Shown one piece after another: positions 45,742 to 56,470 of a DNA stretch of 64,000 nucleotides. A program made the position numbers and the translations under genes. Numbering within the stretch: the stretch's first letter is position 1; each line of letters opens with the position of its first letter. The notes under the pieces were generated by a model. It searched no databases. It was not told the origin of the DNA and was given only the letters and a program-made list of their open reading frames with translations. The DNA is from Heterohyrax brucei (Eukaryota; Chordata; Mammalia; Hyracoidea; Procaviidae): contig CM053141.1 in NCBI GenBank assembly GCA_028571685.1, forward strand, positions 134,258,833 to 134,322,832, written 5' to 3'.

Positions 45742-45915
45742 AAACTCTGGTGGCATAGTGGTTAAGTGCTATGGCTGCTAACCAAAAGGTCAGCAGTCCA
45801 AATCTGCCAGGCGCTCCTTGGAAACTCTATGGAGCAGTTCTATGGGGTCATTATAATGTTCTATGGGGTCATTAATGTTGGAATCAACTTAACAGCAGTG
45901 GGCTTAGGGTTAGGC
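45742..45915 (+). mobile_element. AfroSINE with internal duplication
   Basis: Head aaactctggtggcatagtgg, gctaaccaaaaggtcagcag. The stretch gttctatggggtcatta is present twice in tandem (about 45,837 and 45,858), an unusual rearrangement within the body. Flanks share tcctgct. Confidence 0.9.
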
Positions 45916-46289
45916 TCCTGCTATACCCCCTCTCTGATGCTGCTGCCAAGAGCTTATATGCACATACCCACAAGTTCTAGGACTAAAAACTACTCTCCTC
46001 TCTGTCTTCCACCTCAAAGGCAATGATTTTTCTAATCTGGGAGGAAACACTATCTCCATCCTCCTTCTGCCCACAGTCTCCTTCTATGTCCTTTGTAAAT
46101 CTCTAAGGTCCCCTAAGTGCTTAGGCTTTTGAAAAGAAAAGCCAGAAATGCTTGCAAGATGTATCCCCTTTCTGCCCCGCAACATACCTCTCCTAAAGTA
46201 ATGAAAAGCAGAGTCAGATATGCATTTGGATAAGAAGAAGGTAAAGAAGAAAATGAGGGAGAAAGAAAAAGAAGTCTGAAACTATTTCA

Positions 46290-46800
46290 CAGTATTCTCC
46301 AGACCCATGTGAAAATCCCTTTGTGCCACCCCCTCGTTTGATCACTTCCTATTGCCCTTGGGATCAAGTTCAGACTTGTCTCGTAGTCTTGGCGATCTTT
46401 GCATGATGTCATCCGGGTCTCGTCCCTCTCACCCCCAGTCCCTCTCCCTCCTCCACTCCAGCCGTGTTAGACAGTCCGCCCAGGCTCGAGTAAATCATCA
46501 CATACACTGGTCCTCCTTTTGGAACACTCTTTCTCCAATCCTTTCCCCATATGGCGAACTTCTATGTAAACTCCAAGTCTGGGTTTACAGCGCAGCCTTG
46601 TGGGCCCCAGAGAAGGCTTGGGCCCCTTGTTCTGTGATCTCCTGTCAGCACCTGTGTTTCTTCCCCCTCACCATTTTTGCTCAGAGTGACTTATCCTGTG
46701 TTTGTTTAATGTCTGTTAAGTCATATGAGGGTGGTTGACAGTGTCTGTTGTATATACTGGTCTATGCTCAGTGTACCAGGTAAGGCCTTAGAGTGCCATC
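46290..46800 (+). mobile_element. L2 fragment (C-terminal coding part and 3' region)
   Basis: ttgatcacttcctattgccc, ttgggatcaagttcagactt, tcctccactccagccgtgtt, ttttggaacactctttctcc and cttctatgtaaactccaagt are in L2 order. The 128-codon frame at 46,352-46,738 is a relic of L2 ORF2, without catalytic motifs. Confidence 0.6.
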
Positions 46801-46835
46801 TTAGTGTGAGATAACTTGATGCATTAAAGGACTCG

Positions 46836-46915
46836 CATGTATGTGTGTGGCATACATGTGTGTTTGTGTGCATGCCTTGGCATGCGTGTGTCCATGTGCG
46901 TGTATCCTTGTGTGT
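46836..46915 (+). repeat. TG-rich low-complexity tract
   Basis: Variants of atgtgtgtggcatacatg and tgtgtttgtgtgcatgcctt. Confidence 0.85.
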
Positions 46916-47825
46916 GATTTTCTGTTCTGGCTTACCTGTGCATTCATTTTCCCTCTAAGGAGCTGCAAATAAGGATTTGCATTTAAACCAAGCTCATCTA
47001 TGAAGCATTTTATGGTAAAGTCTTATTCATTGTTATTAAAGATTTGCCTTTCATTCAGAATAGTCTCAATTTTATTCTTGGACTGCTTCCCACAAATATC
47101 CACACATCCTAGTTACTGTGGGAGCAGTGAGGAGGGGAGGATGGAAAGAGAGGCATGCTTTTGACAAACGCAACTCACAGACACAACGGACGCTGGAATA
47201 GCAGGGTTCTGGGAGCAAGGATATTAATTTGTACTTTTAAAAAGAAATGTGTATTTGTTTTTTACACACTGGGAGCTTGTTTCAGAGATGCCGTTGTATG
47301 TGAAAAAGAAAAAATGGTAGGGGTATGTGAGAAAGAAAGAGGAAATGAAAAAAATGCCAGCAAAAAGAAGGTCAGACAAAGTTCCAAAGGCCTTCAACAG
47401 CAATATGTGTATATATTTAAAGAGGAAAGGGAAAAAAAGCCAACTTTTTTTAATGAAAGGAAAACTCTGTTTTATTAACTGATGATAGCTTTATGACAGT
47501 TGTGTGATCTGGTCTATAATTTCTAAGTCGTTCTTGAACTTGTCCCTCTGGAATCTCTCTTGCAGTTGCTCAGGAACTAAAGCTCAACATTATGATTTCA
47601 GTGCTGAAAACTGACGTCCAGGGTTTCTGGCGCAGTTACGTTCACATGGCCACGCCGACGTGAGACGTGTTCACACGGCCATTCCCATACCCCGTTATCG
47701 CACGTTTCCAGGGAACTATGTAACATAACCGTGCAAAAACAAAATACAATCACTCTGCTCCTGCCACTTCAATGAAACTCCAGTACTGCCAAAAGCAGTC
47801 ATCTCTTTTTTGCTCTCACTCTGTT

Positions 47826-47848
47826 CCTCCTCCTCCTCCTCCTCCCCA
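47826..47848 (+). repeat. (CTC)n microsatellite
   Basis: About seven cct/ctc units in perfect tandem. Confidence 0.95.
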
Positions 47849-47879
47849 GGTTTCTAACGAGTTCCCCTCTCTACACTAG

Positions 47880-48015
47880 TAGTTGAGTTGATTCCAGCCC
47901 ATAGTGACCCTCTAGGACGGGGAGGAATTGCCCCACAGAGTTTCCAAGGTGCAGATGAGGGATTTGAACTGTTGATCTTCAGGTTAGCAGCAGAGCTGTT
48001 AACCATGGTTCCTCC
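47880..48015 (-). mobile_element. AfroSINE
   Basis: The + strand reads gagttgattccagcccatag, ttgccccacagagtttccaa and ggttagcagcagagctgtta. Confidence 0.88.
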
Positions 48016-48552
48016 AGCACTACACACCAAATACTAGGTTAAACCTCAAATACTTTCAAACGGGAAAACAAATGCCAAATTTAAAAATGAACAGTACAAT
48101 TTTATTAACACCCAGACTTGTAATCATCCCTCTTCTTATTACAGATGAGTGAGTGTTTCCTACGGCAAAGATGAAGATTCTACTTAATTAAAAATAATTA
48201 TGGGTATTAAATGAGTTGGCCAAAAAAAAAAAAACCCATGAAAAATGCAACAGCACTTTGCTCTCACATCTGAAGATTTATCCAGTGGAAATTAATCCTA
48301 AATATAGAAAAAGCTTCGTGCACAGTAAGATTCAATGCAATTTTATTTTAATGAGCAAATGACTTAAAGGCTTTAAGTAAATCATTCTCTCTATGCAGTA
48401 TTATACATCCATTAAAAACAGTATTTACAGGGAATTAACACATGCAAAGTTGTCATATTGCAATGTTAAATTACAGTGAAGCATTATAAATATAATATGA
48501 TCACAAATATTCACAAACTAATCACCATGACACAAGTTTATTGAACAGTGTA
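48016..48552. other. Unique stretch, no feature seen
   Basis: AT-rich, with an A-run at 48,222. No repeat was recognised. Confidence 0.4.
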
Positions 48553-48829
48553 ACTGTTACGGATTGAATCGTGTCCCTTCCACTGCCCAAAATTTGCCTA
48601 AGCCATGATGCCTGGTATTGTGTAACATTCCTATATGCTGTAAACCCTGACTTCACGATGCTAAGAGAGAGGATGGTCAGTAGTTGTGCTGATGGGGTAA
48701 GACTCAATGTGTAAGATTATGTTGTGCTTTGAGGCACCAGGGTTTCTGAGATCACTATAGGAAGAGGAAATTGCAGGATATAACTAAACAGGAATTTGGT
48801 GCAAAATGATGATTCCTCTCCTAAGAAGA
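48553..48829 (+). mobile_element. MaLR-like LTR, 5' part
   Basis: tgttacggattgaatcgtgt, then cctaagccatgatgcctggt matches the 5' end of the LTRs at 53,213 and 55,250. The 3' part is not recognisable, and another LTR follows directly. Confidence 0.5.
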
Positions 48830-49241
48830 TGACTAGTAAGGACTGACTTGTGTCTCCCCAGAATACATGTTGTAAATCCTAACCCCTACAGCTGTGATTA
48901 TAATCCTATTTGGTTTTGTTATGGTAGGAAGGAAGTATTAGTATAAGATACATCTGAAGTCAATCTCCTTTGAGGAAAACAAAAACAGCAGATTAAGTGA
49001 AGAAACACAGTTGGGGGAAAACAGGCGTCAGGCTACAAGGAAATTTCCAAAGAACTAAAAAACTAAAGTTGAAAAGACAAGGACCTTCCTGCACAGCCAA
49101 CAGAGAGAGAGACAACTTTCCAAGGAGCTGACAGCATTGAATTTGGACTTGTAGTCTTGCAAACTATGAGAAAATAAATTTCTGTTAGTGGAAGCCACCA
49201 CTTGTGATATTTCTGTTATAGCAGCAAAGATAACTAAAACA
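48830..49241 (+). mobile_element. MaLR-like LTR
   Basis: Near the 5' end ggactgacttgtgtctcccc, then gatacatctgaagtcaatct, ccaaggagctgacagcattg, gaatttggacttgtagtctt, agaaaataaatttctgttag (poly(A) region) and the end gataactaaaaca. No flanking internal sequence. Confidence 0.7.
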
Positions 49242-49280
49242 ATGACCCTTGTTTAAGGTCACCCTTTCCTCTGATTATGG

Positions 49281-49450
49281 GGCCCTGGTGACACACACAG
49301 TGGTTTGTTGTGTGTTAACAGCATTTGGCTGTTAACCAAAATGTTGGCGGCTCAAATCCACCAGCCCTTGGAAACTCTAGCAGTTCTACTCTGTTCTATA
49401 GGGTTGCTATGAGTTGAAGCAACTGGAGGACAATGTTTGTTGTGGGTTTT
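49281..49450 (+). mobile_element. AfroSINE with expanded head
   Basis: ggggccctggtgacacacac, gctgttaaccaaaatgttgg, ttggaaactctagcagttct and ggttgctatgagttgaagca. The head carries extra tgtg-rich bases. Confidence 0.85.
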
Positions 49451-50095
49451 GCCCCCTTGATAACTGTGGAAACCATAGTGACAAGTGCGTTTCAGAGCTA
49501 CCACTGGATGGGTGACCTTAAGTCAGCAGGAAGAATAAAGGGTGTAGCTTGGAGTAGGAGAGGCTCAAGAGATAGAAGTGTCTGATATCAAGCTGGACTC
49601 ACTGATTTCTAAATCATGTCTCCACAGGGAACTCTCTGTTTTATGGTTTATGAGCTCTCCAGACTAAAGGAAGGGGACTGGAATTGATGACCACTTGAAC
49701 CCCCTTTAACCTCCAGATTCTGAGTCTGACACTAGCTACTTTGCCTGTCAATGCCATTGCCAAGCACCTTTCAGATAAAATGTCCTTAGGGGTCTCTATG
49801 GTAATTCCCAGCATAGGAATTAATGATCACATGTATTTAAAAGTACGTGAGGGTGCCTTGTTTTTCTTCATCACCTGACTTTGGTCTAGTGTCTGAACAA
49901 TCTTAACATTGTGTCTGGTGGCATTACCCAAGTTTGGGTTATGGCCAATCCTTTACTTTGCCATTCGTGAGCCCTGGGGTAGATCTTCCTTCCCAGATGA
50001 AATAGTGAGTAAACAATAGCAGTAAAAGGGTAATATTCCTTGGGGAATATGTCCTAATTCTGTTTCCAGCCTTTTTTTAAAAAAAAAAGAAAAAA
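49451..50095. other. Unique stretch, no feature seen
   Basis: No repeat or coding signal was recognised; an A-rich run lies at 50,078-50,096. Confidence 0.4.
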
Positions 50096-50150
50096 AACAC
50101 CACCTTCGCCATTTCAGTCAATTCCAACTTGTAGAGACCCTATAGACCCA
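50096..50150 (-). mobile_element. AfroSINE 3' tail fragment
   Basis: The + strand reads cgccatttcagtcaattcca, then acttgtagagaccctataga. Only the 3' third remains, next to an A-rich run. Confidence 0.65.
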
Positions 50151-50360
50151 AGGGTTCTTGAAGTAGATAAATTAGGATCCATGTGGGCAGGAAGATTTCA
50201 AAAACCTAACACCAGAGATACATTCATCATCTCCCCCAACTCCTCTGGAACCTATCCAGAAGTTTGCAATGCCTACCCCTTACTCTTCACCCATTAGAAC
50301 CTATCTTCAGGCTGTGTTTTTCTAATGCCTTCTCTTTCTTAAGGAAGACCTTCAATAATG

Positions 50361-50524
50361 TAGTTAACACCATCAGCCACTAATGAAAATGTTGGAGATT
50401 TCAGTCCACCCAGAGGTGTCTCAGAAGCTTCTGAAAAACCAGCCACTGAAAACCCTATGGAGCACAGTTCTACTCTGACACACGGGGGTCACCATGAGTT
50501 GGAGCTGATGCCACAACAACTGGA
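50361..50524 (+). mobile_element. Second-family AfroSINE
   Basis: gagatttcagtccacccaga, ggtgtctcagaagcttctga, cagccactgaaaaccctatg and gagcacagttctactctgac. Confidence 0.82.
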
Positions 50525-50639
50525 TCTCTTCCCTGAGTCCTTCTCTGATCTCACAAGTCAGAGTATGCAGGTTTCTTTCTCCTCTTCTCATTATCTGTGA
50601 CACAGTAACATATTCTAAGCTATGTATTAAAAAGAAATT

Positions 50640-50792
50640 ACCATTGAGTCAATTCAGACTCACAGCCTCCCTGTAAGACAGTGTAGAACTGCCTCATAGA
50701 GTTTCCAAAGAGCTCCTGGTGGATTTTAACTGTCGACTTTTTGATTAGCAGCTAGCTGTAGCATTTAACCACTCTGCCACCAGGGTTTCCTG
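50640..50792 (-). mobile_element. AfroSINE
   Basis: The + strand reads taccattgagtcaattcaga, cagtgtagaactgcctcata, gagtttccaaagagctcctg and ctctgccaccagggtttcct. Flanks gtattaaaa and gtattagaa are a possible target duplication. Confidence 0.9.
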
Positions 50793-51710
50793 TTGTGTAT
50801 TAGAATGTGTTATAGAAGCTGTATTGTAGCTGCTCTACCGGCCTACTTTAATCCAGGGTAACTGGCATGGCTTGGCTGCCGCTGGATTTCCAATAAGCTT
50901 CAGTAGGGAAAAGACCATGTGACATTCACCTTTATAACCCACACAGGTCTCAGTGGGTTTTGTGGAAGGCAAGTGACAGGACTTGTGGAGGTTTTGGAAT
51001 AAGTACTGATTTAACACAGGGATTTCAGTGAATTCTCCCAATAATGGTCCTCTTACATGAGCTGAGGTTTAGCTGCCTCTAAAAGAGAGCCTGGACAGCC
51101 AGACTGAGAGAAAAGGCTTGGCCCTGCGGTGTGAATGAAAGCTTTTACTGTAGAGCCCCACCAATGTACCCTCAACCTCTGAAAAAATTCCCTGCTTGAT
51201 ATTGTAAGTTCCCCAAGGGTACGCACGGCAACTGATCTTCTTACTTACATAGCCCCAGTGCCATAGTTAATAAACACTGTTTAGTAATGATCATTCTCCC
51301 AAAATGAGAGCGTGAGGCTCTCAGCTTGCCCCAGGGAGCAGTGTGCTTACCAGGTCTCACCGAAACAGGCGCATGGGTTGCTCAAGGTAACTATTTCCTG
51401 AACTTTCCTTTTGAGCAGCATGAGCTTTTGTGAGAAATAACAAGACTAGAGAGCTCATGGTCCCCTCCTTCAAGCTCTGCTTATAGTCTAATAAATCCTA
51501 GTCCCAGAGTTCATAAGAAATGAGGTCCAAGTTAAAGAAATATATCTGGGCACAAAAAAATTTTAATAAAAAAATTGTAAAAACCCACAGGGTCAGTGAC
51601 TATGTCTTTAAGGCACCTGTGTTAACCAGCTCATTCTGTCTCCTATGACATAGAAAACAGTTTGATGAAGTTACTAAGAAGTATGTGTTTAAGATTATTT
51701 GTAGGATGTT
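50793..51710. other. Unique stretch, no feature seen
   Basis: No repeat or coding signal was recognised. Confidence 0.4.
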
Positions 51711-51920
51711 AAAGGAGTCTGGGTTGCACAGTGGTTAGTTAAGCAGTCGGCTGTTATCTAAAAAGGCCAGCGGTTCATAGTCAACTTTCTCTGTGTGAGA
51801 AGGCTGGAGACATCTGCTTCTGTAGAGATCCCAGCTGTGGAACCCTATAGGGCAGCTCTACACATCCTATCTAGTTGCTGTGAGTCAGATTCAACTCTAT
51901 GACAGAATGAATTTGGATTT
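51711..51920 (+). mobile_element. AfroSINE, long form
   Basis: ggagtctgggttgcacagtg, gtgagaaggctggagacatc, tgcttctgtagagatcccag, gaaccctatagggcagctct and gctgtgagtcagattcaact. Confidence 0.88.
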
Positions 51921-52464
51921 GGAGTAGGAATAAAAGTGTTGGGGAAGAAGTGTCTTTTTCTGTGAATTCAGTTATTTCACCAAAGAAGAATTTACCTAGT
52001 CTCTGCATTCCTACTGTAAGTATCTCTGTAAAAATCTTCTAAATTGTGTTTTAAAAATAACTCACAGAAATACAAAGAATGCTTGTTTCTCGTGCTCTAA
52101 AAGGCCATGTCCTCATGTCTACCTGACAGTCTGGGAATTGTGGAAACATAACTGCCCCCTGTACACTCAGTTTCTTCTGAGTCCCTTCCAAAAGGAAGCC
52201 AAGTACAAGATTGTTCTCCCGTGATGCTCCTTTTCTCCTAACGTTATATTGGTTCAATGTTGTTCAAGTTCCTTCATGTTTTATGTGTAGATTTTCAGTT
52301 ACACTCTTCATAAGCATTTGTTTAGTTGGCTGATAGGAATACAAGAATAGTTTTTCTGACATATCCATTCCAGTTACTGGTCAAAATATGTTCTGTAGTT
52401 CTTCAAAAAATGCTCTCACATCCCCCATATGCCATCATTAAGCCTCCCAGCTGAGCTCTAAAAC
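51921..52464. other. Unique stretch, no feature seen
   Basis: No repeat or coding signal was recognised. Confidence 0.4.
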
Positions 52465-52550
52465 CCTACACAGTGGCACACACTGGGCTGAGCACTTCAT
52501 TTTTCCTCACAAGAATCTTTGACACTGGTGAGGTGGGCATTCTTTATGGC
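52465..52550 (-). mobile_element. MIR fragment
   Basis: acactgggctgagcacttca, then tttttcctcacaagaatctt and gtgaggtgggcattctttat fit antisense MIR. Confidence 0.4.
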
Positions 52551-52554
52551 CAGC

Positions 52555-53010
52555 CAGCATCTGGATTCCCTTTCTCATGGCCTGTTTCCCACCCTGAGTC
52601 TAGGTGGACAGCAAAACTCAGTACCTCCCCTTATAGAAGCTGAACACTTCTTTTCCCAGCCTCCTTTGCAGCTAGGGTGTGGCAAATGAGTTGGGCTCCA
52701 TAAGTCAAATGTACATGTTCTGAATCTGGACTAGAGAGCTAATGACATGAAGAAGCAGGGGACTGCCTACAGCTTGTTCTGCTCAAGGTAGCCATATGTG
52801 GAGTCCAACAGCAGAAGTGGTTTCAGCAGCAGCAGCCAGTGGTTTCAGCAATCATGTCACCAGTGGCATCTTCACAGGACTAGTTTGAGGCATGACTCCT
52901 GGCTATACATCCTGGGGAGCCTGCGACTACTTGAAACCCCTAACATGTTCCTTTTCTGCTTATATTAGCTAGAGTTGGCATTTGTTGCTGGAACTAAGAG
53001 TCTTGACTGC
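52555..53010. mobile_element. Ancient interspersed repeat, class uncertain
   Basis: cttttcccagcctcctttgc, agctagggtgtggcaaatga and tcctggctatacatcctggg resemble a dispersed mammalian repeat I have seen but cannot name. A cag repeat (gcagcagcagccag) lies at about 52,829. Confidence 0.3.
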
Positions 53011-53079
53011 TACACAGGTACTATTAGTAACTTTGCTTACAGGTGTAACTACTGAAGCTAAAATTAAACAAACAAAAAC

Positions 53080-53212
53080 AAACCCATTGCCGCTGAGTCA
53101 ATTCTAACTCTTAATGAGCCTTATAGAAGATGGTAAAACTGTCCCATTAGGTTTCCAAGGAGTGGTTTAAGGATTCAAACTGGAGCTAGAGATCTTAAGT
53201 AACAGGGCTAAG
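53080..53212 (-). mobile_element. AfroSINE, diverged, next to an LTR
   Basis: The + strand reads acccattgccgctgagtcaa, ttctaactcttaatgagcct and ttaggtttccaaggagtggt. The head end stops at the LTR that begins at 53,213. Confidence 0.8.
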
Positions 53213-53664
53213 TGTCATGGATTGAACTGTGTCTTCCCAAAAATGTGTGCAGCCATGTGGCTTGGCCATGATTCCCAGTATTTTATGATTGTCCTCCATT
53301 TCGTGATTTTCCTTTGCTGCTCTACTGTCAGGGGAGTTTCCTGGGAGTTTCCTTTCATCCTACAAGAGATAAAAGGAAAGGGAAGCAAGCAGAGAGTTGG
53401 TAACCTCATACCACCAGGAAAGCAGCACCAGTAGAAAACTGTGTCCTTCAGACCTGAGGTTCCTGCACCAAGATGCTCCCTGGGCAAAGACTGATGCAAC
53501 ACAAGGACTTTCTTCCAGAGCTGAAAGAGAGAAAACCTTCCTTGGTAGCAGACACACTGAATTCGGACTTGTAGCCTACCCAACTGTGTGAGAATAAACT
53601 TTCCTTTGTTAAAGTGATCTACTTTGTGATATTTCTGTTAGAGCTATAGTAGATGACTAAAACA
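53213..53664 (+). mobile_element. Solo MaLR-like LTR
   Basis: It begins tgtcatggattgaactgtgt and ends gtagatgactaaaaca, the TGT...ACA form of MaLR LTRs, 452 bases. Five-base flanks ctaag and ccaag differ at one position. The 3' region holds gaattcggacttgtagccta and gagaataaactttc (aataaa region). The frames at 53,215-53,591 on both strands lie wholly in the LTR. Confidence 0.8.
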
Positions 53665-53887
53665 CCAAGGCTCCACTGCCAACCTTGGATTCAAACCCAA
53701 GTTTGATGCCTCCAGAACCATTGCCTTTTGCGTCCACCTCTTCGGATCTCAAGGATGTTACGTATCACTACAGAACTCCATTGGCCTTCCAGTATTGCCA
53801 GAGGATGCAGGACACTGGGGCAGACGTCCTCAGTGCACACAGAAAATTACACTTTACAGAAAATGAGCTAACACCTTCTGGGCCCTT

Positions 53888-54140
53888 AATAAGGGCTCAG
53901 TGGTAGAATTCTTGTCTTTCACATGAGAGATCATCTGATTCCTGGATGATGCACCTTATGGACAGCTACTACTACCCACCAGTCAGGGGTGACATCTGCA
54001 TGTTACTATGGTGCTGGACAAGTTTCAGCAGAACTTCCAAACTAAGACAAACTAGGAAGAAAGGCCTGATGATCTACTTCTGAAAATCAGCAAATGAAAC
54101 CCTATGAATTGCAAGGGTCTAATCTACAACAACTGATCAC
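53888..54140 (+). mobile_element. tRNA-Gly-headed SINE with AfroSINE-like 3' part
   Basis: The head gggctcagtggtagaattct is the A-box half of a tRNA-Gly. The B-box side is degraded (tctgattcctgg). The body (acctactactacc-type stretch, then gacatctgcatgttactatg and gtgctggacaagtttcagca) matches the - strand copy at 44,710. The 3' part (aggcctgatgatctacttct, gaaaatcagcaaatgaaacc, ctatgaattgcaagg) is the middle of the second AfroSINE family. Confidence 0.7.
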
Positions 54141-54424
54141 GGGGATGCAACAGCTCTGGGTAGCATTCTATTCCGTTGTACATGTTGTGGCCATAAATTG
54201 GTAGCCAGTTGAGAGCCACCAGCTGCAACAGCGGGCCCTGATGTACTTTACCTATTGAATTTCTATAAACACCTTGTGAAGTAGGTGTTACTACTGGCAT
54301 TTCACAGCTAAGGAAACCAAGGCTAAAGGAGGTTATTGCTCGACCCAGGTTACAGGCAGCTTCACGTAATGCCAAGCCTGAGCACTTTTCTCTTGTTGCC
54401 TCTGTGCAAATCTTAGGGCCATAT

Positions 54425-54618
54425 CCGTTGCAAGCAGATTCGGACTCACAGCAACACCGCAGGACAAAACCGAACGGCCCCCACAGGGTTTCCAAGCTGT
54501 GATCTTTATGGAAGCAGACTGCTACATCTTTGTCCACAGAGCAGCCTGGTGGGTTCGAGCTGCTGACCTTTCTGTTAGCAGCCAAGTGCTTTAACCACTG
54601 CACCGCCAGAGCTCCTGG
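54425..54618 (-). mobile_element. AfroSINE, long form
   Basis: The + strand reads caagcagattcggactcaca, cccacagggtttccaagctg, tgatctttatggaagcagac, cagcctggtgggttcgagct and accactgcaccgccagagct. The 168-codon - frame at 54,124-54,630 is mostly this SINE. Confidence 0.9.
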
Positions 54619-55249
54619 TCTTAGGTCCATGATGGCCTGTAATTTATGGCCCTATATCTATCTTCTTAACAATTTCCCACAATAACATGGAAAATAAGGA
54701 TGTAATCACTGAAGGTTTTTGGCTAGACATAGTTTCTTTTGGCCTGATATAATATTCTTACTCCATAATTTAAGCAGTTTGATAGTGTTGTCCAAGGGAA
54801 AATGTTTTCTTCTGTGTCTAACAAAATTCATTTTACACTTCCTTTTCCACACAGAAAACCAGGAAATGTCATGTCAAATCATGTCAGATTGTTACAGTAA
54901 AAATAAATATTCCAAATCACAAAATATTTCAAACACAAAAAATTTAATCACACAAAACATATATAGTAGTCATCTATGTACACACCACCTTAGTTCAATA
55001 CATGATTTTTTTTGTATTTCTTTTCAAACTTTCCCTATAAAACTAGGTATAGTGGTCCTTGCCCCTACTGTCTTTCCTTTCACCCCTTCCATGAAGACTA
55101 TCACCCTTATAAAGTCGGTGTGCATCCCTCCCGTACATGTTTGTATGTTTTCACTATACGGATGTGTCCATAAACAATACATACCATACTTCCATGAGTT
55201 TTAACTTTCACATGATAATCAAACCATTCCTATTCTTTTGAAACTTTAC
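54619..55249. other. Unique stretch, no feature seen
   Basis: AT-rich. The 161-codon + frame at 54,719-55,204 is Ser/His/Phe rich, with no recognised domain and no splice context. Confidence 0.4.
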
Positions 55250-55730
55250 TGTCATAGGTTGAATTGTGTACCCCCAAAAGTGTGTATACTGGCTTGGTTA
55301 GGCCATAATTCCTGTGATTGTGTGATTATCCACTATTTGATGACATTATCTTGTGTGTTGTAAATTCTACCACTGTGATTGAATAAAATGTGTTGGTGGC
55401 AGTTATATTAATAAGGTCTGCAAGATTGGATAGTGCCTTAAGCCAATCTCTTTGGAGACGTATAACAGAAGGGAAGGTGACAGACACAGCAAACAGCATC
55501 AGAAGCAGAGCACACCCTGAGGTTCCTGCACAGAAATACTCCCAGACCAAAGGAAGACTAATGCATCACAGAGAACTTCCTCCAGAGCCAAGAGAGAGAA
55601 AGCCTTCCCCTGGAGCCAGTGTTCTGAACTTGGACTTGTGGACTACTGGGCTGTGACCGAATAAACTTCTCTTTGTTAAATCTGTCCACTTGCAGTATTT
55701 CTGCTATAGTAGCACTAGACCACCAAGACA
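55250..55730 (+). mobile_element. Solo MaLR-like LTR
   Basis: It begins tgtcataggttgaattgtgt and ends gaccaccaagaca, 481 bases. It shares aggttcctgcacagaaatac and gaacttggacttgtgga with the 53,213 LTR. No internal region and no clear 5-base duplication. Confidence 0.78.
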
Positions 55731-55834
55731 CTCGCTTTTTCATTTTATTAAGCACAGCCAACTGCTTTTCCATTGTGATGGTTTCTATCAGCTGTTACAT
55801 GAGCACACCTGTCTCCACATCTTTGATGACCTTT

Positions 55835-56155
55835 GGAATTTGTTGTCGTAGATGTTGTTCTGAAAGTGCAGCTAGAATGCTTCTTAGAAGCAAGAATGGA
55901 GGGACTACGCCTCACATACTTTGATCATGTTATCAGGAGGGATCTGTCCCTGGAGAATGGTATCTTGCTTGGTAAAGCAGAGGATCAACAAAAAAGAGGA
56001 AGACCCTCAATGAGATGGGTTGACATAGTGGCTTCATCAATGGGCCTAAGTATAACAGTGATTGTTCGAATGGTGCAGAACCCGGTAATGCTGTGTTCTG
56101 TTGTGCATAGGGTCGCAATGAGTTGCGGCCAACTTAATGGCACCTAACAGTAACA
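55835..56155 (+). mobile_element. RTE 3' end
   Basis: The frame at 55,833-56,147 reads as the RTE C-terminus (LRLTYFDHVIRRDLSLENGI, then GKAEDQQKRGRPSMRWVD), interrupted only lightly. The tail is cttaatggcacctaacagta followed by acaaca. 5'-truncated; only the last 320 bases are present. Confidence 0.88.
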
Positions 56156-56470
56156 ACAAATCATTATTTTTTCATACTTTCAGAATTGGGCATTATTTTG
56201 TCATTTTTAATACATTTAGTACACATATATGCACATATATTTATCTGATTTAATGTTATTTTATTGCACCTTGCTTCCTAATCCTTCCTTCTTTAGTTTG
56301 CTTTCTTACTAATAAAGGGGAGCCTTGAGCCGCTCTCTCAGCAAGGGTCACTGATTGTCCAAGTCTCAGTCTTTGTCTGAAATACCATTTTACCTTCACT
56401 CTTTGACAGACAGTTTAGCCAGGTACCAAGTTTTACAACAACTGTTGTTCAAAAGTAAAGGTGAAATTAC
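56156..56470. other. Unique stretch, no feature seen
   Basis: No repeat was recognised. Confidence 0.4.

Larger units (their letters stand above)
46801..47879. other. Unique stretch with short simple repeats and CpG-dense spot
   Basis: A TG-rich tract spans 46,836-46,915, and (ctc) repeats span 47,826-47,848. The 47,622-47,705 part is unusually rich in CpG for this region (cacgccgacgtgagacgtgt). No gene was recognised. Confidence 0.45.

Noticed and set aside
54124..54630. 168-codon - frame as a gene
   Set aside because: Most of it is a long-form AfroSINE and its flank; the LAVQWLKHLAANRKVSSSNP start is the SINE head translated.
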